Source: Burkholderiales bacterium
GTDB taxonomy: Bacteria > Pseudomonadota > Gammaproteobacteria > Burkholderiales > Burkholderiaceae_C
Reading direction: 5' to 3'
NCBI GenBank assembly: GCA_003963005.1
Contig: RXJW01000106.1
Coordinates: 1-55,081 of the forward strand
Length of the DNA stretch: 55,081 nt
Every line of letters starts with the position of its first letter. Within the stretch, counting starts at the first letter, position 1. Shown here one piece after another: positions 9,080-19,107 of the stretch. The position numbers and the translations under genes are program-made. The notes below the pieces were generated by a model. It did no database searches. It was not told where the DNA came from and saw only the letters and a program-made list of their open reading frames with translations.

Positions 9080-10254
9080 AGCTCGCCGGACGGCTCGATC
9101 GCATCGAGCCCTTCTACGTGATGGAACTCGGCAAGGCAGCAGCGCAGCTGGCTGCCAGCCCGGCCTGCGACCCCGCGCAGGGCGGCCGCCGGATGATCCG
9201 GTTGAACATCGGCGAGCCGGACTTCGGCGCTGCGCCTGCCGTGCGGGAGGCTGCGGCGCGTGCTGTGGCCGGCAACCTGCCCTACACCGACGCCCTCGGG
9301 CTGCCCGCGTTGCGTGCGGCGATCTCGAACTGGTACGAACAGCGCTTCAACCTGCAGGTCGCACCCGAGCGCATCGCCATCACGGCCGGTGCCTCGGCCG
9401 GCCTGCAGCTCGCCTGCCTCGCGCTCTTCGAGCGGGGCGACGAGGTGCTCATGCCCGACCCCTGCTACCCCTGCAACCGCCATTTCGTGACGGCGGCCGA
9501 TGCCACGCCGCGGCTGCTGCCGACCGGCGCGGCCGAGCGCTTCCAGCTCGACGGCAACCAGGTGCGGGCGGCGTGGACCGACGCCACGCGCGGCGTGCTG
9601 CTCGCGTCCCCCAGCAACCCGACGGGCACCTCCATCGCGCCCGAGGTGCTGGCCGACATCGCCGGCTTCGTGCGCGAACGCGGTGGCGTGACGGTCGTCG
9701 ACGAGATCTACCTGCCGCTGAGCTACGACGCCCGCTTCGGCCACTCGGCGCTTTCGCTCGGTGACGACATCGTCTCGGTCAACAGCTTCTCCAAATACTT
9801 CGGCATGACCGGCTGGCGCCTGGGCTGGCTGGTGCTGCCGCCGGCCCTGGTGCCGGCCATCGAGCGGCTGGCGCAGAACTTCTACATCTGCCCGTCGACG
9901 ATCGCGCAACGCGCGGCCCTCGCCGCCTTCGAGCCGGCATCGATCGCCGAGTTCGAGCGGCGCCGGGCCGTGCTGCGCGAGCGGCGCGACTTCATCGTGC
10001 CGGCACTGAACGACCTGGGCCTGACCGTGCCCGTCGTGCCCGACGGTGCCTTCTACGCCTGGATGGACGTGAGCCGTCATCACGCGGACAGCTGGTCCTT
10101 CGCGCATGAACTGCTGGAACGCGCGCAGGTCGCGCTGACGCCCGGCCGCGACTTCGGCGTGGCCGATCCGCAGCGCTGGATGCGGCTGTCCTTCGCGTCG
10201 TCGATGGACGACCTGCACGAGGCTGTGCGGCGGCTGCGCGAGGTGCTGGCATGA
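9076..10254 (+). CDS. PLP-dependent class I/II aminotransferase
   Basis: 392 aa, normal for fold-type I aminotransferases. Landmarks: RLNIGEPDF near residue 45, the SPSNPTGTS loop around 175, [10 protein letters not shown] with the Asp that pairs with the PLP pyridine nitrogen, the PLP lysine in [18 protein letters not shown] around residue 240, and a C-terminal RLSFA Arg that holds the substrate carboxylate. Substrate (aspartate, alanine, aromatic or other) cannot be read from the sequence. It lies between nusB and the tol genes, overlapping both by 4 bp, which is a co-transcription signal rather than evidence of shared function. Confidence 0.88.
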   Translation: MKLAGRLDRIEPFYVMELGKAAAQLAASPACDPAQGGRRMIRLNIGEPDFGAAPAVREAAARAVAGNLPYTDALGLPALRAAISNWYEQRFNLQVAPERIAITAGASAGLQLACLALFERGDEVLMPDPCYPCNRHFVTAADATPRLLPTGAAERFQLDGNQVRAAWTDATRGVLLASPSNPTGTSIAPEVLADIAGFVRERGGVTVVDEIYLPLSYDARFGHSALSLGDDIVSVNSFSKYFGMTGWRLGWLVLPPALVPAIERLAQNFYICPSTIAQRAALAAFEPASIAEFERRRAVLRERRDFIVPALNDLGLTVPVVPDGAFYAWMDVSRHHADSWSFAHELLERAQVALTPGRDFGVADPQRWMRLSFASSMDDLHEAVRRLREVLA

Positions 10255-10649
10255 GCACCTTTGCGTTCCCCGTGCGCGTGTACTGGGAGGACACCGATGC
10301 CGGCGGCATCGTGTTCTATGCCAACTACCTGAAGTTCTTCGAGCGTGCCCGCACCGAGTGGCTGCGGGCCGCGGGCGTCGAGCAGCACGCGCTGCGCGAA
10401 GCAACCGGCCTCATGTTCGTCGTGGCCGACACGCGGCTGCGCTACGTCGCGCCGGCGCGGCTGGACGACCTGCTCACGATCACCGTGACCCCCGAGCCTG
10501 CCGGTCGCGCCAGCCTCGTCGTGCGCCAGCAGGCGCTTCGCGGCGACACGCTGCTGTGCGAAGGTGAAATCCGCATCGGCTGCGTGCGCGCCGCCGACCT
10601 CAAACCCCAACGCCTGCCCGACGCCGTCGTGGCAGCGATCACCGCATGA
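10251..10649 (+). CDS. ybgC: Tol-Pal-associated acyl-CoA thioesterase YbgC
   Basis: 132 aa hot-dog-fold thioesterase. The N-terminal block VYWEDTDAGGIVFYANYL contains the catalytic Asp, followed by FFERARTEWLRAAGV. YbgC hydrolyses short-chain or acyl-ACP-linked thioesters and is nearly always the first gene of tol-pal operons, at the inner membrane face. It overlaps tolQ by 4 bp. It probably helps envelope phospholipid metabolism. Confidence 0.93.
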   Translation: MSTFAFPVRVYWEDTDAGGIVFYANYLKFFERARTEWLRAAGVEQHALREATGLMFVVADTRLRYVAPARLDDLLTITVTPEPAGRASLVVRQQALRGDTLLCEGEIRIGCVRAADLKPQRLPDAVVAAITA

Positions 10650-11323
10650 ACCAAGACCTCTCCATCGTCTCCCTGATCCTGCACGCGAGCCTCGCGGTGC
10701 AGCTCGTCATCGCGGGCCTGCTGCTGGTGTCGCTGGCGAGCTGGAGCGTGATCTTCGGCAAGCTGATCGGCCTGGGCCAGATCAAACGCCGCAACGACGC
10801 CTTCGAGGCCGAGTTCTGGAGCGGCAAGAACCTCAATGAGCTCTACCAGTCGGTCGGCAACCGCACGGACGGCGCACCGCTGGAACGCATCTTCGCGTCC
10901 GGCATGCGCGAGTTCCTGAAGCTGCGCGAGAAGCGCGTGACGGAAGCCGGCGCCCTGCTCGACGGTGCCCGCCGCGCGATGCGCGCCAGCTTCCAGCGCG
11001 AGCTGGATGCGATGGAAAGCAACCTCTCCTTCCTCGCGTCGGTCGGCTCGGTGTCGCCCTACGTCGGCCTCTTCGGCACGATCTGGGGGATCATGCACGC
11101 CTTCGTCGGGCTCTCGAACCTGACCCAGGTCACGCTGGCCACCGTGGCGCCGGGCATCGCCGAAGCGCTGGTGGCCACGGCCATCGGCCTGTTCGCCGCC
11201 ATCCCGGCGGTGCTCGCCTACAACCGCTTCGCGCGCCAGATCGACCGCACGGCGATCACGCTGGAGACCTTCATCGAGGAGTTCTCCAACATCCTGCAGC
11301 GCAACACCGCGCAGAGCCACTGA
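10646..11323 (+). CDS. tolQ: Tol-Pal system protein TolQ
   Basis: 225 aa with three membrane helices (about 15-40, 130-155, 165-195) and a long cytoplasmic loop after the first. Conserved segments LASVGSVSPYVGLFGTIWGI and APGIAEALVATAIGLFAAIP are the MotA/TolQ/ExbB proton-channel helices. TolQ with TolR uses the proton gradient to energise TolA for outer-membrane constriction at division. tolR begins 1 bp after its stop. Confidence 0.96.
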   Translation: MNQDLSIVSLILHASLAVQLVIAGLLLVSLASWSVIFGKLIGLGQIKRRNDAFEAEFWSGKNLNELYQSVGNRTDGAPLERIFASGMREFLKLREKRVTEAGALLDGARRAMRASFQRELDAMESNLSFLASVGSVSPYVGLFGTIWGIMHAFVGLSNLTQVTLATVAPGIAEALVATAIGLFAAIPAVLAYNRFARQIDRTAITLETFIEEFSNILQRNTAQSH

Positions 11324-11324
11324 C

Positions 11325-11762
11325 ATGGCCGCCACCGTCAGCCGAGGAGGCGGTCGCCGGCGCCGCACCATGAACGAGATCAACATGGTCCCGTTCATCG
11401 ATGTGATGCTGGTGCTGCTCATCATCTTCATGGTCAGCGCGCCGCTGATCACGACGGGGCTCGTGGACCTGCCGAGCGTCGGCAAGAGCCGGCAGCAGCC
11501 GGAGCACGTGATCCAGGTGATCGTGGGCACCGACGAGAAGCTGAAGATCAAGGTCGACCAGCTCGAACCCGAGTCCATCCCGATGAACCGCCTGGCCGAG
11601 CGCGTCAAGAAGGCGCAGGGCAAGGATGCGACCAGCCCGGTCGTGATCTCGGCCGACAAGAACGTGAAGTACGAGGCGGTCGTGCAGGTGATGGACGCGC
11701 TGCAGCGCGCGGGCATCGCACGCGTGGGACTGGCCGTGAAGAGCGGCGCTGCCGCCAACTGA
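11325..11762 (+). CDS. tolR: Tol-Pal system protein TolR
   Basis: 145 aa. One N-terminal membrane helix contains the essential proton-relay Asp in NMVPFIDVMLVLLIIFMV; the periplasmic domain includes PVVISADKNVKYEAVVQVMDALQRAGI, the ExbD/TolR signature. It forms the stator with TolQ. The stop and the tolA start overlap (TGATG). Confidence 0.96.
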   Translation: MAATVSRGGGRRRRTMNEINMVPFIDVMLVLLIIFMVSAPLITTGLVDLPSVGKSRQQPEHVIQVIVGTDEKLKIKVDQLEPESIPMNRLAERVKKAQGKDATSPVVISADKNVKYEAVVQVMDALQRAGIARVGLAVKSGAAAN

Positions 11763-12631
11763 TGGCCACCGCGATCCTGCGTCCCCCAGAAGCCGCCGGC
11801 ATGGGCCGGGGCCTGGTCCTGGCGCTGCTCGCGCACGGGCTGCTGATCCTGGCCCTCACCTATGGCCTGAACTGGCGCAGCGACAACTCGGCGGCCTTCG
11901 AGGCCGAGCTGTGGTCGGCGGTGCCGCAGGTGGCTGCGCCGCGGGACGAAGCCCCGCCCGAGCCTGAGCCCGAGGCCCCCAAGCCTGACCCGCGGGCCGC
12001 GCAGCAACGCGCTCAGGAAGAAGCCGCCGAGCAGCAGCAGCGCGACGCCGAGATTGCCATCGCCAAGGAAAAGAAGCGCAAGGAAGAGAAAGCCCGCGAG
12101 GAAGCGGCCAAGCTCGAGCGCGAGAAGGCGGCGAAGGAGAAGGAAGCGAAGGACAAGGCCGCCAAGGATGCCAAGGAGAAGGCGGCGAAGGAAGAGCAGG
12201 AACGCAAGAAGCAGCTCGACGCCAAGGCCGCCAAGGAGGCGAAGGAAGCCAAGGAGGCTGACGCCCGCCGCGAGGCGCTGCGCCAGGAGAACCTGCGCCG
12301 CATCCAGGGCATGGCGGGCGGCACGCCGGGCTCCACCGGCGCGGCCGCACAGAATTCAGCGCCGTCAGCGGGCTATGCCGGTCGGATCAAGGGCAAGATC
12401 CGGCCGCTCATCATCTATGCCGACGACGGCGGCGCGAACCCGACCGCCGAAGTGCAGGTGACGCTCGGCCCCGACGGTCGCATTCTCGGCACCAAGGTGC
12501 TCAAGCCCAGCAGCGATGCCGACTGGGACCGTGCCGTGCTGCGCGCCGTCGAGAAGGCCGAGACGCTGCCCCGCGATGTGGACGGCCGTGTCCCGCCGGT
12601 GCTGATCCTGACCTTCAGGCCACGCGAATGA
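11762..12631 (+). CDS. tolA: Tol-Pal system protein TolA
   Basis: 289 aa. A single N-terminal membrane helix (about 15-36) is followed by a long charged domain of Lys, Ala and Glu repeats (about 80-175; for example KEKKRKEEKAREEAAKLERE), a helical rod spanning the periplasm. The C-terminal domain (about 195-289; YAGRIKGKIRPLI, then EVQVTLGPDGRILGTKVL) is the TolA/TonB-like globule that contacts TolB and Pal. tolB and pal normally follow but do not here. The 3' end overlaps the convergent DoxX gene by 17 bp. Confidence 0.95.
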   Translation: MATAILRPPEAAGMGRGLVLALLAHGLLILALTYGLNWRSDNSAAFEAELWSAVPQVAAPRDEAPPEPEPEAPKPDPRAAQQRAQEEAAEQQQRDAEIAIAKEKKRKEEKAREEAAKLEREKAAKEKEAKDKAAKDAKEKAAKEEQERKKQLDAKAAKEAKEAKEADARREALRQENLRRIQGMAGGTPGSTGAAAQNSAPSAGYAGRIKGKIRPLIIYADDGGANPTAEVQVTLGPDGRILGTKVLKPSSDADWDRAVLRAVEKAETLPRDVDGRVPPVLILTFRPRE

Positions 12632-13097
12632 AACGGTCGACCGACCAGCGGCCCGCGCCCCACAGCAGCACTACCAGCGCGAGCACGCCCCACAGGGTGT
12701 GCTGAGCCTGGGCGGCCGGCGAAAAGTCGTCCGCCGCCAGCGACAAGGCCGCCATCAGGTTCACGACGAACAGCCCGGCGCCGGCGAAGCGCCCGGCCAG
12801 GCCCAGCACCAGCAACACCGGCAGCGTCAGCTCGCCGGCCGTGCCCAGGTAGGCCGCCAGCGTGGGCGGCAGCAGCGGCACCTGGTAGACGTCGTTGAAC
12901 AGCGCGAGCGTGGACGACCAGTCGCGCAGCTTGGTCAGCCCCGACAGGAAGAACACCTGTGCGAGGTACAGCCGCGCCACCAGCAAGGCCAGGGACTGCG
13001 CATGGCTGGCCGCGAGGTCCAGCCCGGCGGGCAGGCGGGTCGGCTGCAGGCCGGGATCGGTGAAGGTGCGCAGGGCGGTGGTGAGCAGGGATTTCAT
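12615..13097 (-). CDS. DoxX-family membrane protein of the bufferin operon
   Basis: 160 aa from ATG 13097, which overlaps the stop of the upstream gene (ATGA). Four hydrophobic segments, with LVARLYLAQVFFLSGLTKL, the DoxX start signature. In characterised bufferin and Hvf clusters a DoxX protein (HvfD-like) accompanies the MNIO enzyme, but its role is not settled; a redox or membrane-transfer role is often suggested. It is the last gene of the operon and converges with tolA. Confidence 0.85.
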   Translation of the reverse strand: MKSLLTTALRTFTDPGLQPTRLPAGLDLAASHAQSLALLVARLYLAQVFFLSGLTKLRDWSSTLALFNDVYQVPLLPPTLAAYLGTAGELTLPVLLVLGLAGRFAGAGLFVVNLMAALSLAADDFSPAAQAQHTLWGVLALVVLLWGAGRWSVDRFIRVA

Positions 13098-13789
13098 GTC
13101 GTTGTGGCGTTCGGTGGCGTGGCCCTGACTGCGTGCAGCCAGGCGTTCTGCAGCGCGGCTTGCAGCCACGTGCCGAAGTCGAAGTCGGGTTCGGCGTCAG
13201 AACCTTTCACTTCGGCCTGGGTCAGTGCTTCAGCCAGCGTCGCCCCGGCCAGCACGACCCTGAAGAACGCGGCCTCGGCCGTTGACAGCCGGCGCCATTC
13301 ACCGCGCCAGGTCGCGCGCCACACCAGGACCGGGCCGTCGCGCTGCACGAGCAGCTGCACCGCCGGCCGCAAGACCAGCCACAGCGCCTCGGGCACGCCC
13401 TGGCCGAGCCATTGCAGGGACTCGGCATCCAGCGGAGCCTCGGCAGCGCGCTCCGCCTGGTGCAGCGCCCAGTCGAGTCGCGCCAGATCGGGCAGGCCCG
13501 AGTCCTCGCCAGCCCGCTCGACCAGAAAGTCAGCCAGCTGGCCGCCCCAGTCTCCGAGGTCGCCGCTGACCGGCGGCGCATGGCGCCAGAAGGTCCAGGC
13601 GAGCGACGCGAAGTCGTCCTCGCCGAGCTCGTCGCGCAGCCGCCCGAAGGCGACCGCCAGCGCTTGCGCGGACAGGGCCCGCAGGTTGTTGCGGTAGACC
13701 TCGAGGCCGCCACGGCCGTCGCGCAGCCCGGGCGGCACACCACCGCGGCCCAGCACGGCGTCGACGAAGGCTTGCTGGTCGGCCTTCAT
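13094..13789 (-). CDS. bufC: BufC/HvfC-type partner of the MNIO enzyme (DUF2063)
   Basis: 231 aa. ATG 13789 overlaps the bufB stop by 4 bp. The N-terminal DUF2063 domain is recognisable by [18 protein letters not shown], then [20 protein letters not shown] and [20 protein letters not shown]. These proteins bind the MNIO enzyme and are thought to present the precursor peptide for cysteine modification. The C-terminal half has a winged-helix-like character with fewer recognisable motifs. Confidence 0.86.
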   Translation of the reverse strand: MKADQQAFVDAVLGRGGVPPGLRDGRGGLEVYRNNLRALSAQALAVAFGRLRDELGEDDFASLAWTFWRHAPPVSGDLGDWGGQLADFLVERAGEDSGLPDLARLDWALHQAERAAEAPLDAESLQWLGQGVPEALWLVLRPAVQLLVQRDGPVLVWRATWRGEWRRLSTAEAAFFRVVLAGATLAEALTQAEVKGSDAEPDFDFGTWLQAALQNAWLHAVRATPPNATTT

Positions 13790-14637
13790 GCGGCGACCGC
13801 CTTCGCACGCTCGGCCTCGGACAGCAGCACGGACAGCGCGGGCACATCGGTGTCCCACTCGATCAGCGTCGGCACCGCGCCGAAGCGCTGTCTCGCATGG
13901 GCATACACGCGCCAGACTTCCTCGCGCACTCGGCTGCCGTGGTCGTCGATGACCCAGCCGTCGTCGCGCTCACAATGGCCGGCGAGGTGGATCTCGCCGA
14001 CGCTGCCCGGGCGGATGGCATCCACCCAGCGCATGGCTTCGAGCGCGGCGGCCACCGGGGCCAGTCCGTCGTTGCGTGCATTGACGAAGAGGTTGTTCAC
14101 GTCGAGCAGCAGGCCGCAGCCGGTGCGTGCGGTCAACGCATTGAAGAATTCGGGCTCGGCCAGGGTGTCGCCCTGCCAGCCCACGTAGGCGCTCAGGTTC
14201 TCGACGAGGAGGCGTCGGCCCAGGCGCTGCTGCACCTGGTCGACGTGCCGGGCCATCAGCGCCAGGGACTCGTCGGTGAAGGGAATCGGGAGAAGGTCGG
14301 CCGCGTGCAGGCCGCTGCCGACACGGGCAAAGCAGGCGTGATCGGACACCCAATCGGGCTGAACGCGCTGCACAAGGCGGGCCAGGCGGGTCAGGTGCTG
14401 CTCGTCCAGGCCGGCCGCCGAACCGAGCGCGAGGCCAACGCCGTGCAGGCTGACCGGGTAGGCCTCGCGCCCGGCATCGAGCACCGCGAGGCTGATCCCG
14501 CCATCGGCGAAGAAGTTTTCGCTGTGAACCTCGATGAAGCCAAGCGCCGGCCGCTCGGCCAGCAGGCTCTCGTAGTGCGGCTGGCGCCAGCCGATGCCGA
14601 TCGGGGCAAGGGCTGGCACCGGGAACGTCGCCGTCAA
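13786..14637 (-). CDS. bufB: MNIO-family (DUF692) oxidative peptide-modifying enzyme BufB
   Basis: 283 aa. The first codon giving full family length is TTG 14637, 4 nt after the bufA stop; GTG 14619 is an alternative. The TIM-barrel metal ligands are visible in order: [69 protein letters not shown] and [12 protein letters not shown] enzymes use two or three iron atoms and oxygen to convert precursor Cys residues into heterocycles; in bufferins this yields copper-binding thiooxazole-type groups. The substrate is most likely the BufA1 peptide encoded directly upstream. Confidence 0.9.
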   Translation of the reverse strand: MTATFPVPALAPIGIGWRQPHYESLLAERPALGFIEVHSENFFADGGISLAVLDAGREAYPVSLHGVGLALGSAAGLDEQHLTRLARLVQRVQPDWVSDHACFARVGSGLHAADLLPIPFTDESLALMARHVDQVQQRLGRRLLVENLSAYVGWQGDTLAEPEFFNALTARTGCGLLLDVNNLFVNARNDGLAPVAAALEAMRWVDAIRPGSVGEIHLAGHCERDDGWVIDDHGSRVREEVWRVYAHARQRFGAVPTLIEWDTDVPALSVLLSEAERAKAVAA

Positions 14638-14641
14638 ACGA

Positions 14642-14905
14642 TCACTTCTTGACAGGCGGGGTCACCTTGCCGCCGGACTTCTCGCAGCTGCCCTTGGCGA
14701 CATACCGCCACTCATACGGATCGTTGTCGGCCTTGGACTGGCCGGCGCAGGAGTGGCTGCCGTTGGCGCTGGCACAGTCGTTCTGGCCGGCCTTGGCGAT
14801 GCCGTAGCACTTTTCCTTGGCGCCATCGGCAGCCTGGGCCTGCGCGACAAGGCCGAGGGACAGGGCGGCGGCCAGGGCCGAGGACAGGATGACGGGGTTC
14901 TTCAT
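14642..14905 (-). CDS. bufA1: Bufferin-type precursor BufA1 (DUF2282)
   Basis: 87 aa from ATG 14905, 8 nt after a GGAG. A Sec signal peptide ([19 protein letters not shown], cut after AQA) precedes a mature part with four conserved Cys: [15 protein letters not shown], then HSCAGQSK and GSCEK. This spacing and the [12 protein letters not shown] block match DUF2282 peptides, substrates of MNIO enzymes. Known bufferins are periplasmic copper-handling RiPPs. The Lys-rich C-terminus (PPVKK) is ordinary. The gene heads the bufA1-bufB-bufC-doxX operon and is divergent from an ECF sigma factor. Confidence 0.9.
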   Translation of the reverse strand: MKNPVILSSALAAALSLGLVAQAQAADGAKEKCYGIAKAGQNDCASANGSHSCAGQSKADNDPYEWRYVAKGSCEKSGGKVTPPVKK

Positions 14906-14967
14906 GGACAGGTCTCCAAAAGGTTGAGGGTCAGAGGGCGGCCGATGATGCGACCGACGAGGCCGAA

Positions 14968-14993
14968 GTCGCAAGAGGAAACCAAGTCCTTAC
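14968..14993 (-). promoter_or_regulatory. Possible ECF-type promoter for bufA1
   Basis: On the minus strand GTAAGG (14993-14988) and CGAC (14971-14968) are separated by 16 nt, 63 nt upstream of the bufA1 start. Some ECF sigma promoters have GTAA-type -35 and CG-rich -10 boxes with this spacing. The match is loose. A plus-strand -10-like TACACT (14991-14996), possibly for the sigma gene, overlaps it. Confidence 0.25.
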
Positions 14994-15018
14994 ACTGGCC
15001 GCGGACATTCAAGAAGCC

Positions 15019-15600
15019 ATGAGCCCTCATCCGGATTTTCACCAGCAACTCGAATCGCTGCGACCTGCCCTGCTGAAGTACGCCAAGCTGCAGCTGCGCA
15101 ACCCGGCCTGGGCCGAAGACGCCGTCTCGGAAACGCTGCTGGCCGCCATCGAGAAGCCGCAATCCTTCGCCGGCACCAGCCAGCTCAAGACTTGGCTCAT
15201 CGGCATCCTGAAGCACAAGCTGGTCGACCAGATCCGCCGCAACAGCCGGGAGCTGTCGACCAGCGTGTCGACGGACGACGGCGAAGACCTGGACGACCTG
15301 CTGTTTGCCGCCGATGGCCACTGGCGCGAGGCCCAGCACGACTGGGGCAACCCGGAGGACGCGCTGCGCCAGGTGGATTTCATGAAAGTCCTGGAGGCCT
15401 GCGTCGAGAAGCTGCCGGGCCAGCAGGGGCGCCTCTTCATGATGCGCGAGTGGCTGGAACTCGAATCCGACGAGATCTGTAAGGAACTCGCGATCACGCC
15501 GACCAAACTGTGGGTCATGCTGCACCGGGCCCGATTGCGGTTGCGGGAATGTCTGCAGATGGGCTGGTTCAGCCCGGGTGCGGCGGGAGGAGCGAATTGA
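15019..15600 (+). CDS. ECF-type RNA polymerase sigma factor
   Basis: 193 aa. Region 2 is at about 20-85 (NPAWAEDAVSETLLAAIE, LKTWLIGILKHKLVDQIRR), and region 4 at about 125-180 (MMREWLELESDEICKELAIT, then LWVMLHRARLRLRECL). The combination and length are typical of ECF sigma factors that sit with zinc-finger anti-sigmas. It is divergent from the bufferin operon, so it very probably controls it, as SigF controls a bufferin operon in Caulobacter. The stop overlaps the TTG start of the anti-sigma gene. Confidence 0.88.
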   Translation: MSPHPDFHQQLESLRPALLKYAKLQLRNPAWAEDAVSETLLAAIEKPQSFAGTSQLKTWLIGILKHKLVDQIRRNSRELSTSVSTDDGEDLDDLLFAADGHWREAQHDWGNPEDALRQVDFMKVLEACVEKLPGQQGRLFMMREWLELESDEICKELAITPTKLWVMLHRARLRLRECLQMGWFSPGAAGGAN

Positions 15601-15791
15601 TCAAGCCGATGATCACCTGTCGGGAAGCGACGCGGCTGACGCTGCAGGCGGAAGATCGCTCGCTGCCGCTCACGGAGCGGCTGGCCGTGCGGCTGCACCA
15701 CAAGATGTGCACCAACTGCCGCCGGTTCTCGCGCCAGGTCGAGCTGATGCGACAGGCCAGCGCCCGCTGGCGGCAGTACAGCCAGGAGTGA
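15597..15791 (+). CDS. Small zinc-finger (zf-HC2) anti-sigma factor
   Basis: 64 aa from a TTG codon at 15597 that overlaps the sigma stop codon. GGGAGG (15585-15590) is 6 nt upstream, so TTG is preferred to ATG 15609. The sequence has CREATRLTLQAEDRSL, then HHKMCTNCRRFSRQ, the HxxxCxxC zinc motif of ZAS-type anti-sigma domains. There is no membrane helix, so it is a soluble cytoplasmic anti-sigma. The stop directly abuts the stop of the convergent pcp gene with no bases between. Confidence 0.82.
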   Translation: MIKPMITCREATRLTLQAEDRSLPLTERLAVRLHHKMCTNCRRFSRQVELMRQASARWRQYSQE

Positions 15792-16445
15792 TCAGGCGGT
15801 CGGCGCTCCCTCGTCGGGCGCCGCCGCCACATCGGCCTCTTCAGCGTTGAGGGCCACCGCGACTGCCAGCCGGATCGCGTCGATCTGCGCCGCGACCCCC
15901 ATGCTCGGCACGGTCGGCTGAGCCCGGGCCGCCTGCTCGGGCAGCGCCGGCACATGGATGAAGCCGCTGCGCACGCCTCGGCCGGCCAGCCGATGCTGGA
16001 GCTCGTAGAAGACCTGGTTGCACACGAAGGCGCCGGCCGTGAGTGACAGCCCGGCCGGATGCCCGGCCGCCCGAAGGGCCTGCCGGATGGCCTTGACCGG
16101 CAGCGTCGAGAAGTAGGCCGCCGGCCCACCCTCACGCACCGGCACGTCGTGTGGACGTCGGCCGGCGTTGTCCGGGATGCGCGCGTCGATCAGGTTGACC
16201 GCCAGCCGTTCGATCGAGATCTCCGCTCGGCCGCTGGCCAGGCCCAGGGCGATGACCAATCCGGGTCGGCACACGGCCAGCGCGTTCTCCAACGCTGCGG
16301 GTGCGCCGTCGAAGGTCGTCGGCAGGCAGCGGGCCTGCACGGTCGCGCCGCCGATGACCTGGCCATGAAGCGCCCGCGCCACTTCCCAGGACGGGTTGAT
16401 GACGTCGCCCCCAAAGGGCTCGAAGCCGGTGAGCAGGATGTTCAT
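15792..16445 (-). CDS. pcp: Pyrrolidone-carboxylate peptidase
   Basis: 217 aa from ATG 16445, the start of the family motif MNILLTGFEPFGGDVINPSW. It removes N-terminal pyroglutamate from peptides. The catalytic triad is present: Glu in SIERLAVNLIDARIPDN, Cys in GAFVCNQVFYEL, His in GFIHVPALPEQ. Cytosolic, normally tetrameric. An in-frame ATG at 16487 would add 14 basic residues and is less likely. Confidence 0.94.
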   Translation of the reverse strand: MNILLTGFEPFGGDVINPSWEVARALHGQVIGGATVQARCLPTTFDGAPAALENALAVCRPGLVIALGLASGRAEISIERLAVNLIDARIPDNAGRRPHDVPVREGGPAAYFSTLPVKAIRQALRAAGHPAGLSLTAGAFVCNQVFYELQHRLAGRGVRSGFIHVPALPEQAARAQPTVPSMGVAAQIDAIRLAVAVALNAEEADVAAAPDEGAPTA

Positions 16446-16452
16446 GCCCCGC

Positions 16453-16458
16453 ATTCTG
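16453..16458 (-). promoter_or_regulatory. Candidate leaderless -10 element of pcp
   Basis: CAGAAT on the minus strand lies 7 nt before the pcp ATG, without a Shine-Dalgarno sequence. It is the weakest hexamer of the set and lies partly within a CCCCGC/GCGGGG inverted repeat. Confidence 0.3.
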
Positions 16459-16561
16459 CGGGGTCGACCCCGCGTCATCGGGCACAAAGGGGCATGGTTT
16501 TTCGCGGCCTCAGGTTCGCAGGGGCACCTCCATAATGGGTCGGTCCTGCCCCGTGCCTCCC

Positions 16562-19090
<2,529 letters not shown>

Positions 19091-19107
19091 CCGCCGACAC
19101 GCCGACG

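Noticed and set aside
12699..14652. Overlapping plus-strand frames opposite the bufferin operon
   Set aside because: They cover DoxX, bufC and bufB, whose minus-strand products match known families with 4-bp start/stop overlaps.
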